From: Ariolimax columbianus
Lineage: Eukaryota > Mollusca > Gastropoda > Stylommatophora > Arionidae
NCBI GenBank assembly: GCA_036924085.1
Contig: JAVGWX010000005.1
Span: forward strand, 101,367,172 to 101,431,171
Length of the DNA stretch: 64,000 nucleotides
Reading direction: 5' to 3'
The notes under the pieces are model-generated. The model had not been told where the DNA came from and ran no database searches. It saw only the letters and a program-made list of their open reading frames with translations. Made by a program: the position numbers and the translations under genes. The stretch's first letter is position 1. Each line of letters begins with the position of its first letter. Below, piece by piece: positions 54,900-64,000 of this stretch.

Positions 54900-55960
54900 G
54901 TCTCAGTTTTATAGACCATGCGTGTGGAGCCCTGTAAGTTTTGTCCAGAGCTCTGTCTCCTGCATTTCGACACTGTCTGCTATGACCGCAAAGGCCGATC
55001 CGCGAGTGGCAGTCACAGATCGTACAGCCATGTTGAGGAGGCTGGCTTGCCTGGGTGTTCCTTGATCTCTTCAGTATATCTTTTCTCTGCAGCCAGAAGG
55101 CCTCTCCAAGCAGCAGCAGCCACTATGTTCCCTCCAAATGACTTTCTCCAAATCGCTCGATCCTGAGCAATTTGTTCCCAGCCCTCGGATGGGATGTCGC
55201 ATGACTTCATGTCCCTAGCCCTCGGATGGGATGTCGCATGACTTCATGTCCCTAGCCCTCGGATGGGATGTCGCATGACTTCATGTCCCTAGCCCTCGGA
55301 TGGGATGTCGCATGACTTCATGTTCCTAGCCCTCGGATGGGATGTCGCATGACTTCATGTCCCTAGCCCTCGGATGGGATGTCGCATGACTTCATGTCCC
55401 TAGCCCTCGGATGGGATGTCGCATGACTTCATGTCCCTAGCCCTCGGATGGGATGTCGCATGACTTAAAGTCCCTAGCCCTCGGATGGGATGTCGCATGA
55501 CTTCATGTCCCTAGCCCTCGGATGGGATGTCGCATGACTTCATGTCCCTAGCCCTCGGATGGGATGTCGCATGACTTCATGTCCCTAGCCCTCGGATGGG
55601 ATGTCGCATGACTTCAAGTCCCTAGCCCTCGGATGGGATGTCGCATGACTTCATGTCCCTAGCCCTCGGATGGGATGTCGCATGACTTCATGTCCCTAGC
55701 CCTCGGATGGGATGTCGCATGACTTCAAGTCCCTAGCCCTCGGATGGGATGTCGCATGACTTCATGTCCCTAGCCCTCGGATGGGATGTCGCATGACTTC
55801 ATGTCCCTAGCCCTCGGATGGGATGTCGCATGACTTCAAGTCCCTCTTGCATACGTCCTTGAGTCACAGTGTGGGACGGCCAATTCTTCTAACTCAAATG
55901 GCTAACTGTCTTTAGAGGATTATCTTTGGCGGCCTCTCATCTTACAATTTATATACACAA
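54900..55960 (-). pseudogene. Non-LTR retrotransposon C-terminus with zinc-finger end, split by a minisatellite
   Basis: Right of the array (55,845-55,890) the minus strand encodes 'RIGRPTL', then 'LKDVCKRDLKSCDIPS', the 'GRPKLRFKDVCKRDLK' motif. Left of it (55,210-54,918) the same protein resumes: 'DIPSEGWEQIAQDRAIWRKS', then 'AAEKRYTEEIKEH'. In a shifted frame comes 'CTICDCHSRIGLCGHSRQCR', the C2H2-like knuckle that ends this ORF2 family. The 37-bp array at 55,181-55,847 lies within 'LKSCDIPSEGW'. RT and endonuclease are not recognisable to the right. Confidence 0.8.
55181..55847 (-). repeat. 37-bp minisatellite, 18 copies, grown inside retrotransposon coding sequence
   Basis: The unit is CCCTAGCCCTCGGATGGGAT plus GTCGCATGACTTCATGT, nearly invariant across 18 copies (rare ACTTCAAGT variants; one ACTTAAAGT). 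On the minus strand each unit encodes 'DMKSCDIPSEG' followed by a stop or shift. The flanking unique sequence encodes the same residues once, so the origin of the unit is clear. Confidence 0.95.
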
Positions 55961-56811
55961 ATAAAAGGTAGCCTTTCTCACTCGCAACAATTGCAACTAT
56001 GGTATAGAGGGATTATCTGTCCATTCTCTCTAGCTGGAGCATGGTGGATCCACTGCAGCTGGCTCCTTCAGTGGAAGCCTACATTCGCGGTGGCGGTTTC
56101 ATAACAATGGCCATGGAACCAAGATTAGTCTCAAGGTCTGGTAAAACATACTGAGCAAGACCCCCCTTCTTTTCCACGTCGTGCTAATAAGCTTATAATA
56201 GTCAGTTTAAATGTGTCCTGAACAAACAAAATGGTTAGAGATATGTAACATAATTTGGATATATATATATATTTCAAAATATATAAAACTCCCTTACCAT
56301 AACAGCTACGCCTCTGCTTGGGTGTTATTAAACAAATAATAATTAAAATAATAGCGGAGATGAAAATGGCGTATCCAAATCGGTAGCTAAGGAAGTGATA
56401 ATGACAGATTCAGGCGACGACGGTGATTAGAAGAAAAGATAACCGATTGTACGAGCTGGTAATTCTCTCAAAGGCTTGTCATAATTAACTGACGCACCTT
56501 GTTATGTCGAAGACGCTCGCTAACCTTTGTTGCATGAACACACCTGTAGGTTTGATAATTGTCATAATTTGAACCACTCAGGTTTTTGCAGAGTACTTCC
56601 ATTTTTTCCCCCAAAAAGCTGTTAACAGATTGTGTAATTATAAGGAAATACGTCGTTTTATAATATTGTATGCATGCCAAGTATTACCGGTTCCGAAAAG
56701 AGAGCTAAGACTGCAATCAGCCATCCATTTTTTAGAATGCCACTGAAAAATGTTGGGTTTGTTAGCAGCTACAATCAAGAAGCCGGCTAGACCTCCACAT
56801 GCTATAGTTGA
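55961..56811. other. No gene recognised
   Basis: AT-rich spacer, with a TATATATATA run near 56,260. A segment at about 56,100-56,150 weakly resembles 19,825-19,860 (both contain CTCAAGGTCTGG or CTCAGGGTCTGG). No supported gene. Confidence 0.4.
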
Positions 56812-58345
56812 AGAAATGGAGAGGCTACGTTAAGTCACACTGAGAGTAGTAGAAAAGGAAAGGCTGCGTTAAGTCACACTGAGAGTAGTAGAAAAGGAAA
56901 GGCTGCGTTAAGTCACACTGAGAGTAGTAAAAAGTGAGAGGCTACGTTAAGTCACACTGAAATTAGTAGAAAAGGAGAGGCTACATTGAATCACGCTGAA
57001 AGTAGGAGGAGGAGGGGCTACGTTAAGTCACACTGAGAGTAGAAGATAAAGAGAGGCTACGGAAAGTCAAACTGAGAGTAGTTGTACTAGGAGGACCTAC
57101 GTTAAATCGCATTGAGGGTAGTAGAATGAGAGAGGCTACGTTAAGTCACGTTGAGAGTAGTTGTATGAGAAGCGGCTACGTTAAGTCACCCTGATAGTAG
57201 TAGAAAAGGAAAGGCTACGTTAAGTCACACAGAGTAGTTGCAAGATCAGAGGCTACGTTAAGTTACGCTAGAGTAGTTGCAAAATGAGGGGCTACCTTAA
57301 GTCACATAGAGAGTAGTAGAAAAGGATAGGCTACAATAAGCCACACTGATAGTAGATGAATGGGAGAAGCTACGTTAAGTTACACTGGGCGTAGGAGAAA
57401 AGAAGAAGAGGTTATGTTAAGTCACAAAGTGAGAGGCTACATTAAGTCACAAAGAGAGTAGTTAAAGTGAGAGGCTACATTAAGTCACAAAGAGAGTAGT
57501 TAAAGTTAGAGGATACGTTAAATCATGCTAAGAGTAGTTGCAGGAGGAGCGGCGACGTTAAGTCACACTAAGAGAGTAGTTGAAAAAGAGAGGCTACTTT
57601 AAGTCACACTGAGAGTAGTTGTAAGATTAGGGGCTACGTTAAGTCACAGTGATAGTTGTAGAAAAGGAAAGGCTACGTTAAGTCACAATAAGAGAGTAGT
57701 AGAAAAATAGACTACGCTACAGGAGAGGCTACGTTAAGTCACACTGAAAGTAGTTATAAGATAAGGGGCTACGTAAAGTCACATTGAGAGTAGTTTTAAG
57801 AGGAGGGGGACCGTTAAGTCACATATATAGTAGTAGAAAAGGATAGGCTACATTAAGTCCCTGATAGCAGTAGAATGGGAGAGGCTACGTTGAGTTACAC
57901 TGATAGTAGTAGAATAGGAGAGGCTACGTTATGTTACACTGAGAATAGTGGAATGAGGGAGGCTACGTTAAGTCACACGGAGAGTAGAGGAATGGGAGAT
58001 GCTACGTTAAGGTACACTGAGAGTATTTGTAAGATGGGTGACTACGTTAAATCATCCAGACCGGATTAGAATGGGAGAGGTTATCTTAAGTTACACTCAG
58101 TGTAGGAGAACAGGTGAGTCTATGTTAAGTAACACTGAGAGTAGTTGTATGAGGAAATACTATGTTAAGTCACACTGAGAGTAGTTGTATTAGGAAATAC
58201 TATGTTAAGTCACACTGAAAGTAGTAGAATGGAAGGGCTACATTAAGTCACACTGAGAGTAGTAGAATAGGAAGAGCGACGTTAAGTTATGCCGAGACTA
58301 GTTGTAAGAGGAGGGGCTACGTTAAGTCACGCTGAGATTAGTTGT
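56812..58345. repeat. Diverged minisatellite of about 39 bp, roughly 38 copies
   Basis: The unit is built of GAGAGGCTACGTTAAGTCAC plus ACTGAGAGTAGTAGAAAAG. Copies vary by substitution and small indels (36-42 bases), so this is one of the oldest arrays in the window. It runs into a different GCTGAGCTG-type array at its right end. Confidence 0.88.
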
Positions 58346-58564
58346 AAGAGGAGATGCTACGAGCTGAGTTGAATGAAGCTACTAGTGCTGAGCTTAACTG
58401 TATGAAGCTACTGGCGATGAGCTCTATGAAGCTACTGGAGCTTAGCTGTATGAAGCTACTTGTGCTGAGTTGTATGAAGCTATTCCATCTGAGCTGAACT
58501 GATTTGTTTGAAGCTCCTCGTGCTGAGCTGAGCTGAGTTGTATGAAGCTACTCGTGCTGAGTTG
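58346..58564. repeat. Left half of a tandem array interrupted by the LTR-like element
   Basis: Units of about 28 bases such as GAGCTGAGTTGTATGAAGCT plus ACTCGTGCT. The same units resume at 59,938-60,045 on the other side of the 1.37-kb insertion. Confidence 0.85.
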
Positions 58565-59937
58565 TATTGTAACAGAGTTACAAGGGTCCAACGAGCCAAC
58601 GCCAGGGAAGCTCTGAAAATACCGTTCGTGGTACCCACATATAACGAGAACCCTGCCCTAGAGGTTCGGTTCATTGAACGGGGCATTGTCCTTAACTCTC
58701 AAACAATGCAGTTTAAAACTGTCCAGCCAAAATGGTTCTCGTTCCCACGATTTGAACTGGGAATCCCATGACCTATAGGTCATTCAGTAGTTTGAAAAAA
58801 AAGGCAGCCTTTCTCTGGGGCACGCCAGTTCAAATACAGTTTGAGAGAAATGAAGTCAAGAAAGTAGAAGTCATTAACCAAAGAAGGGAGCTTAGCATAT
58901 AAGCTGGGGGAGACAGATCAGGGGGACAGATCAGAAGCAGCAGAGAAGGATATTCTACCGTGCGGTTTAGTAGGTAGCATATTAGACAAGAACAAGTAGA
59001 TCGATAAAACTACAGAACTTAGCCAGTGAGGGACAATAGTAGAGTCATAGAATTAGAAGCCACCGAAGCAGACCAACACTGAAAGGCAACGAGAGACCAC
59101 ACACGTGTAAGAATCTGTCTGTGTATGATGTTCTGTTCGAGTCGTCGTTACCTTACTCTCGTGACCCAACTTCATTCTTGTTAGACGCAGACGTATTGCT
59201 TTAACACGAAGCTGTCGTCCAGGACGACCCGTCGTGACTTGTGTGTTTCCTCGTCCTGACAATCACAGTAACACAATCACTGTCGTCTGTCATAGACACG
59301 AGCACAGCTGCAGTCGGAGCACAGATGCAGTCGCCGACTTCAAGACAAGAGGCCGAGTAGACATCTGCCTTACGTTTAGACGAGACAAGTTTCGGTAGTC
59401 ATCCACGTTGTGTAAGCTGAGAAGTGGAACATAAGGCCATCAGACGAGCGAGGACAGATAGATGGGGACTCAGAAATTGTAGACAGACATCATTATATCA
59501 ACGCACAGAGATAGACGGTGAATAGAACAATTGCTAAATTCCGACCACGTGATTAGAACCCTGAGTTAAGTTTAGTGCTAGAGTAAGTCCTGTGCTAATT
59601 GCACGAACTTCTAGAAGTAATCATAGTCAGTTAGAGAAGTCATGATAACAAACTTCTTGAGATATTAAAATTAGTCAATTATTGATGAACAATAAAATGC
59701 GATCTATGAGCCTAGTGTTTTGATGTGATGTGTATGATGTTGGTGAATTAAACATTCTTTGTTTTACTTTTGTTAAAATAATTGTTAGTGATTAAATTAA
59801 AGTGTGAGTTAAAGAGTAATAGTGGTAAGGAAGAACGATTAAGATAGAAATAACGTTAGACCTGTCACAAAATAGATTAAATAGTATTGTGACCTAAGAT
59901 AGGATTGATATATAAACGTTAACCATGTCACAGTTTG
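58565..59937 (+). mobile_element. LTR-like dispersed element, copy 2 (possible solo LTR)
   Basis: Inserted in a tandem array, so the limits are visible. It starts TGTAACAGAGTTACAAGGG and ends AAACGTTAACCATGTCACA, giving TG...CA termini with an imperfect TGTAACA/TGTCACA end repeat. The 1,373 bp aligns with 1,135-2,342. A TATAAG box lies at 58,898-58,903, preceded by CTTAGCA, and a purine-rich leader follows. A short coding-like frame at 58,538-58,771 ('FVVPTYNENPALEVRFIERG', then 'IVLNSQTMQFKTVQPKWFS') is conserved in part in copy 1. I do not see a clear target-site duplication. An LTR is the best reading; a non-autonomous unit of another kind is possible. Confidence 0.55.
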
Positions 59938-60045
59938 AAGCTACTCTAGCTGAATTTGTATGAAGCTACTCGCCCTGAGCTGAGCTGAGTTGTATGAAGC
60001 TACTCTAGCTGAGTAATATGAAGCTACTCGTGCTGAGCTGAGTAA
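59938..60045. repeat. Right half of the interrupted tandem array
   Basis: GTTTGAAGCTACTCTAGCTG, then GTATGAAGCTACTCGCCCTG, then AGCTGAGCTGAGTTGTATGA continue the units of 58,346-58,564. Confidence 0.85.
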
Positions 60046-60999
60046 ATTATTTATGGCGTTTCATTGTTAGTGGGTTACAGTGGCTCTTCTTACACCCCGA
60101 GGCGTACTTGAGAAGGTGGACCAGAGTCCTTCTGGTTGTAGTAAGACTATGACTAAGTAGATAACAATTCGATCCCCACCTCGTTGTCCAGACTACTGTG
60201 ACACAGCTTGTTTTCAGGTGCACGCTCGAGGACATGAGGTTGTTGATCAGTATGTTTCACCTGAGCCTGATTACTTTTCGCTCCCTGCCGCCCCGGTTGC
60301 TGTGAAGATCGTCATGGGCCTTCGTGAAAATTTGAAAAAAAGAGCTCTGGTTTTTAATTGGAACTGTCATAGCAAGACGTCATTCGATTTCAAATTGCTC
60401 ATAACAAACTAATGGAGGATATAAAATAAACTGACATGCAAGACAAAAAAAAACACAACAACAAACAAAGACGGGAAACGATAGTGAACGATAGAATAAC
60501 TAACAAAACTGACATATGATATACCTGGAAAGGGTGTACTGGACTGAAAAATAAAATCTGACATGCGGTTTGCTGACATTAGAAAAAATAACATATTAAC
60601 TAGCCTGTGCCACTCAAAACGCATGAGGATGTATAATTCTTTAGCCCATTAAACATCACATTCAATTATCTTAAAAATGGCAAATGATTAATACAAATCA
60701 GTTAACAATTAACAATAGTACATATTAATTTACACACTCAAGACAAGGTGAAAAACGTGGGGGGAAAATAAAAATGACACAACGTTAGTTAATATGTAAG
60801 GGAATTCATGCAAAATATGTATTAATATGGAGCGGAATAACATACAAATAAAAGAGCGAAACTGATATATAATTTACTTAGAATTACAAATGTAAGAACG
60901 AGCGAAGGAAAAAATATGGGCACAGATGTAATCAACATAAAACAACTAAATCACAGGCATGTCAGAGCTGAAATATGTCGAGAGATCAATATTAATTAT
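60046..60999. other. No gene recognised; possible tRNA-SINE trace near 60,160
   Basis: A B-box-like ATTCGATCCCC occurs at about 60,168-60,178 on the plus strand, preceded by tRNA-like sequence, but no A box is clear. The right part is AT-rich and probably includes decayed 5' sequence of the RT pseudogene that follows. Confidence 0.4.
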
Positions 61000-62175
61000 T
61001 AAAACATCCCAGCAGAAGTAGAAAGCAGAGAGACAGAAAAGATTATTTTTATGGACGAAATTACTAAAGAAATGCAGAATTGAATAAGAAAACTGGATAT
61101 TAAAAAATTAGACGAAAACAACTTAATGAAATGAGGTTGTTTAAAAGCTTTCAAACAAATCAGAAGAACATTTATTTAAATATTGGCTAAAAACAAAGAT
61201 ATAAAGAGTTTATTAAATGTGAACTATAAACGAAGGAATACCAGGAGAGTAGTCCAGAAGGTACATTCAGCATCAAGTGACCGTGATGATGATAACCCAA
61301 CAAATCTTTGAAAGATGTCCTCATGATAATTTTGCAAGACCATAGAAAAATGGCACTAAGAGAATAATTTTGTAATTCAACAAAAACTGTAAATGACAGA
61401 AATGGTAACACAATATTCAACAAAAAAGAGGAAAACGATGAGTTAAGAAGATTACTTAAAAAACGTTAAATTCAGTCGAAGAATGTCGTAACAGAATATT
61501 AATTTCCTAGATGCACAGAGAGAACAATCATCACACATTAGTGGAACTCAAAGAAATAATTAAAATAAGCTCACAAAACAATGCACCAGGAATCGATGTA
61601 ATAAAACTATACGTTGTTCCAGCAAGATGTAATATAGAAGTAAAGAGATTAGCAAGAATATTAAATGTGGCATGCATAAAAAGATAAAGTGTTTACTGAC
61701 TAGCATACAAAGAAAGTAACCTCCATCTAGAAGAAACATTGAAATACGAGAGACCATGAAACAACTTACAAACGCTTATGACAAATATTTGCAAAGATCC
61801 TAGACAAACAAATAAGACAAATATTTGAAGATTAACTAAGTGATGCACAGTACACAACAAAAACTGGTACAGGATACGCGGACGTATTGTTTGCTTCCTG
61901 ACAGATTTTACCATTGATTACATATAGGAACAGGATATTATCTATGTTGATCATAAGTAGATCTTAGATCAAGTCAACATAAGCTAATTCTGGAGAATTC
62001 TAGAAGACTGAAGTACAGTGGTATCTTCTGGTGGGCAACGTTAGAGCTAGATATGAGAATAGTAAAATCACTATGAGAGAACCATGAGAGCACCATGAGT
62101 GAACCATGCAGAGTTTCACACTGGTTTGAGATTTCCACCGGTGTGCAACAGGAAAGTGTACTATCTGCTCTGCTG
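61000..62175 (+). pseudogene. AT-rich, heavily decayed non-LTR reverse transcriptase
   Basis: Plus-strand RT motifs can be followed across frameshifts: 'HTLVELKEIIKISSQNNAPG' and 'IDVIKLYVVPA' (fingers) near 61,540-61,620. Then 'CFLTDFTIDYI' (about 61,890-61,923), 'EQDIIYVD' and 'ILDQVNI' (motif A) near 61,930-61,980, and 'FEISTGVQQESVLSALLY' (motif B) at about 62,128-62,178. The FADD box is not found to the right. Stops occur every few tens of codons. It is older and more AT-rich than the other elements and seems to be a separate family. Confidence 0.6.
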
Positions 62176-62714
62176 TATGGGAGAGTGGGGACGGTATGCA
62201 GACTGGATAACGAAGTAGTTAGGGACCACGGAGCTAGTTCGCTCCCCTGGGATGTAATCCCCCCAAAATGGGGACTGAATTGAGATGCATTGGAACGTAT
62301 GGCGAAAAGCACCCAGGTGACAACTTGGCCTCAAGAGCGTCGTGGGTGGGGACTTTGGAAATGGATAAGGGTGACATCTAGAAGACGATCAACGACAACC
62401 TGTTGGAGGATGCCATACAGTGACGAAACGAACATTTCTCGTATTGCTAATTTTTGAAAGCACATGTAGGTCCAACAGAGAGGATCATCTGTGAAGACGA
62501 AGACGCTAGAGAGCTACTGAAACCATTTCTATCTACGCCCTTCACCATTTGCTGATAGCGGTTTAGCACCTAAGGTACTGCCAGTTTTGTTTTGACAGCG
62601 GCCGTTAAGTCTACTAAATTCGATTTCTGTTAAGATATTCTTAACGTGCTCGACACTGGACACGGGTGTCCGATCTCACTTACTACAGATCAATGGCATT
62701 TTTACCAAAAGAAC
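62176..62714. other. No gene recognised
   Basis: Probably the decayed continuation of the RT pseudogene or unrelated spacer. No motif that I can support. Confidence 0.4.
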
Positions 62715-62815
62715 CACGTGAAAAAATCGTGGTCTCGACTGTGATTCGAACCTGCGACCTCCGGCACCCAAGGCGAACACCTTACCTCGAGACCACTGAG
62801 CCTTCTGTCAGCTGA
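62715..62815 (-). repeat. tRNA-derived SINE head, third type
   Basis: On the minus strand: GGCTCAGTGGTCTCGAGGTA, AGGTGTTCGCCTTGGGTGCC, GGAGGTCGCAGGTTCGAATC. The B box GGTTCGAATC (about 62,740-62,750) is intact and the A box is slightly worn. The D-arm and anticodon-arm order resembles a tRNA, but the acceptor stem is not closed, so I call a SINE head. The body to the left is short. Confidence 0.65.
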
Positions 62816-63114
62816 ATTCATCAAAAAGAAAATCATGTTTTCGTTGTATTCGCTTACGATCTTTCTCAAGAACAATAGCTGGTCAGTGTGTGGAAAGGAA
62901 CTTACCACTTTATACGGATTCATGAAATATAAAAACGTATTTAACAGCTTGGACAAAGAATATCTCTGGAAGTTGCTTAAGCTCTGTGGAGTAGCCTTAA
63001 AGATCTCTAATATACGAGTAATAAAGAAAGTGTATGAAGTTATAACAGATAGACGTCTACAGGTCGAGGAGCTTTCTGAGTAATTTGAGATAACTACTGT
63101 TGTCTTCTTCTTCT

Positions 63115-64000
63115 TCTTCTTCGTACGCAGTCAGACAGTAACCATTATTTTTTTAGAAAAAAAGCGGCGGTCATCCTGAGGCTGTCGACACTGCCATAGA
63201 GCTTGTCTTGCAGTTCCACTGGTGATGGCCACATCTGCTCTCTCTGATCCTCGTATGTCGGGCGGTTCTGCAGCAGATGTTCAGCGGTCATTTTACCGGT
63301 ACCGCACGGGCATTCGTCGGTGCCACCTATCTTCAATTTGTTGAATAGGTGGTACCTCAGTCTATTGTGGCCAGTGCGAAGTCTGAAGACAACGACCTGC
63401 TCTCTTCTGTTCAACTGGTAATAGGCATCGTTTTTGGTGTAACCAGTATGTTCGGTTTCCCATTTGGTCATGTATCTGGCTTTGATAAGCCGTTTTGACT
63501 CTTCGTACGTCATACTGGTATCTGTTTGTGGTAGTCTTGCACCTTCTTTTGCCAGTCTGTCTGCCTCCTCGTTGCCTTGGATGTTGCAGTGTGATGGGAC
63601 CCACTGTACTAGTACCCTTTTTGGTGCGGACTGCTGGCACAGTTGGCAGAGTGCTGCTCTTAAGTCATTAAGCTCAGTGTTTTTCTGGCTTTTTAGCGCT
63701 GTGACTACGGCCAGAGCATCTGTAAGCAGGACTATATGGCTTACATGTTCCTTAAGGGTCACCATTTCTTCCACTGCCGCCCTCAGTGCCTCTGCCTCCG
63801 CTCTGAAATTGCTTGTGTACTTACCAGTAGCGAATGACAGTGTTATGTTTCTGCCATTTGGTAGGTTCAGGAATGCTCCTGCCCCTCCGTTCTGTGTAGT
63901 GTTTGTTACAGAACCGTCGGTGTATGCATGGGTCCAGTCCATGCTTGTGTAGTTTTTCGATATAAAGCTTAGGGTAGTATCTCTCCTTTCTTTTTCAGTC
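63115..64000 (-). pseudogene. RNase H region of a third EN-RT-RNase H retrotransposon copy (continues beyond the window)
   Basis: The minus strand from the right edge reads 'TEKERRDTTLSF' and 'SMDWTHAYTDGSVTNTTQNG'. It then gives the RNase H set 'RAEAEALRAAVEEM', 'HIVLLTDALAVVTAL' and 'GNEEADRLAKEG', and 'GTDECPCGTGKMTAEHLLQN'. It ends near 63,148 with 'AFFLKK' and a stop, then CTGACTGCGTACGAAGAAGA. It is intact over this stretch and closer to 35,340-36,253 than to 25,385-25,897. The rest of the element lies to the right of the window. Confidence 0.93.

Noticed and set aside
62715..62815. tRNA gene
   Set aside because: A and B boxes are present but the acceptor stem does not close; it fits a SINE head. 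The same reasoning applies to 3,010-3,085, 4,818-4,885, 12,025 and 28,405.

Overview
The window looks like a gene-poor, repeat-dense stretch of nuclear genome from an animal, most likely a gastropod mollusc. Four things support this. There is a 18S rRNA segment of metazoan type with a mollusc-like GC-rich variable region. Several animal-type non-LTR retrotransposons are present, and they match lineages common in molluscs. There is a mariner-type relic, and there are tRNA-derived SINEs. Spliced-gene features (a consensus GT donor, a long exon with no start codon) confirm a eukaryote. No bacterial operons, phage genes or CRISPR arrays are present. The species assignment is inference; I cannot run a search.

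Layout. 1-5.3 kb: a CR1/L2-type reverse transcriptase tail, an LTR-like element nested in a small satellite, tRNA-SINE heads, and three minisatellites (58, 51 and 40 bp). 6.6-9.1 kb: a decayed endonuclease/reverse-transcriptase element on the minus strand. 10-16.2 kb: SINE copies, four retrotransposon C-terminal scraps, and a 1.9-kb 45-bp minisatellite. 17.2-17.7 kb: a mariner-derived MITE. 18.1-24.7 kb: arrays of 40-, 34- and 22-bp repeats and microsatellites. 25-31 kb: an RNase H fragment, a probable real exon with a consensus splice donor and a decayed relative of it, SINEs, and an LTR-like region with a TATA/E-box promoter. 31-33 kb: AT-rich and featureless. 34.6-39.3 kb: a nearly complete but broken EN-RT-RNase H retrotransposon. 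39.9-42.3 kb: rearranged ribosomal DNA in which an 18S piece is joined to the 3' end of 28S through tandem chimeric units. 44.1-46.8 kb: the only large unbroken non-repetitive ORF, an orphan with no start ATG, so probably a long exon. 48.6-52.2 kb: a decayed retrotransposon with two minisatellites grown inside its coding sequence, followed by a SINE. 52.7-60 kb: more minisatellites, another retrotransposon C-terminus carrying a 37-bp array, and a second LTR-like copy nested in a tandem array. 61-62.2 kb: an AT-rich RT pseudogene. 63.1-64 kb: a third copy of the RNase H element, running off the right edge.

By rough addition about a sixth of the window is tandem repeat, and a comparable or larger part is recognisable transposon debris. 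The best candidate host genes are the exon at 26.2-26.8 kb and the long ORF at 44.1-46.8 kb; neither has a function I recognise. The most interesting pattern is mechanistic. At least four tandem duplications sit inside retrotransposon reading frames (2, 3, 11 and 18 copies), which looks like a graded series of minisatellite birth. The rDNA chimera is a second distinct observation.
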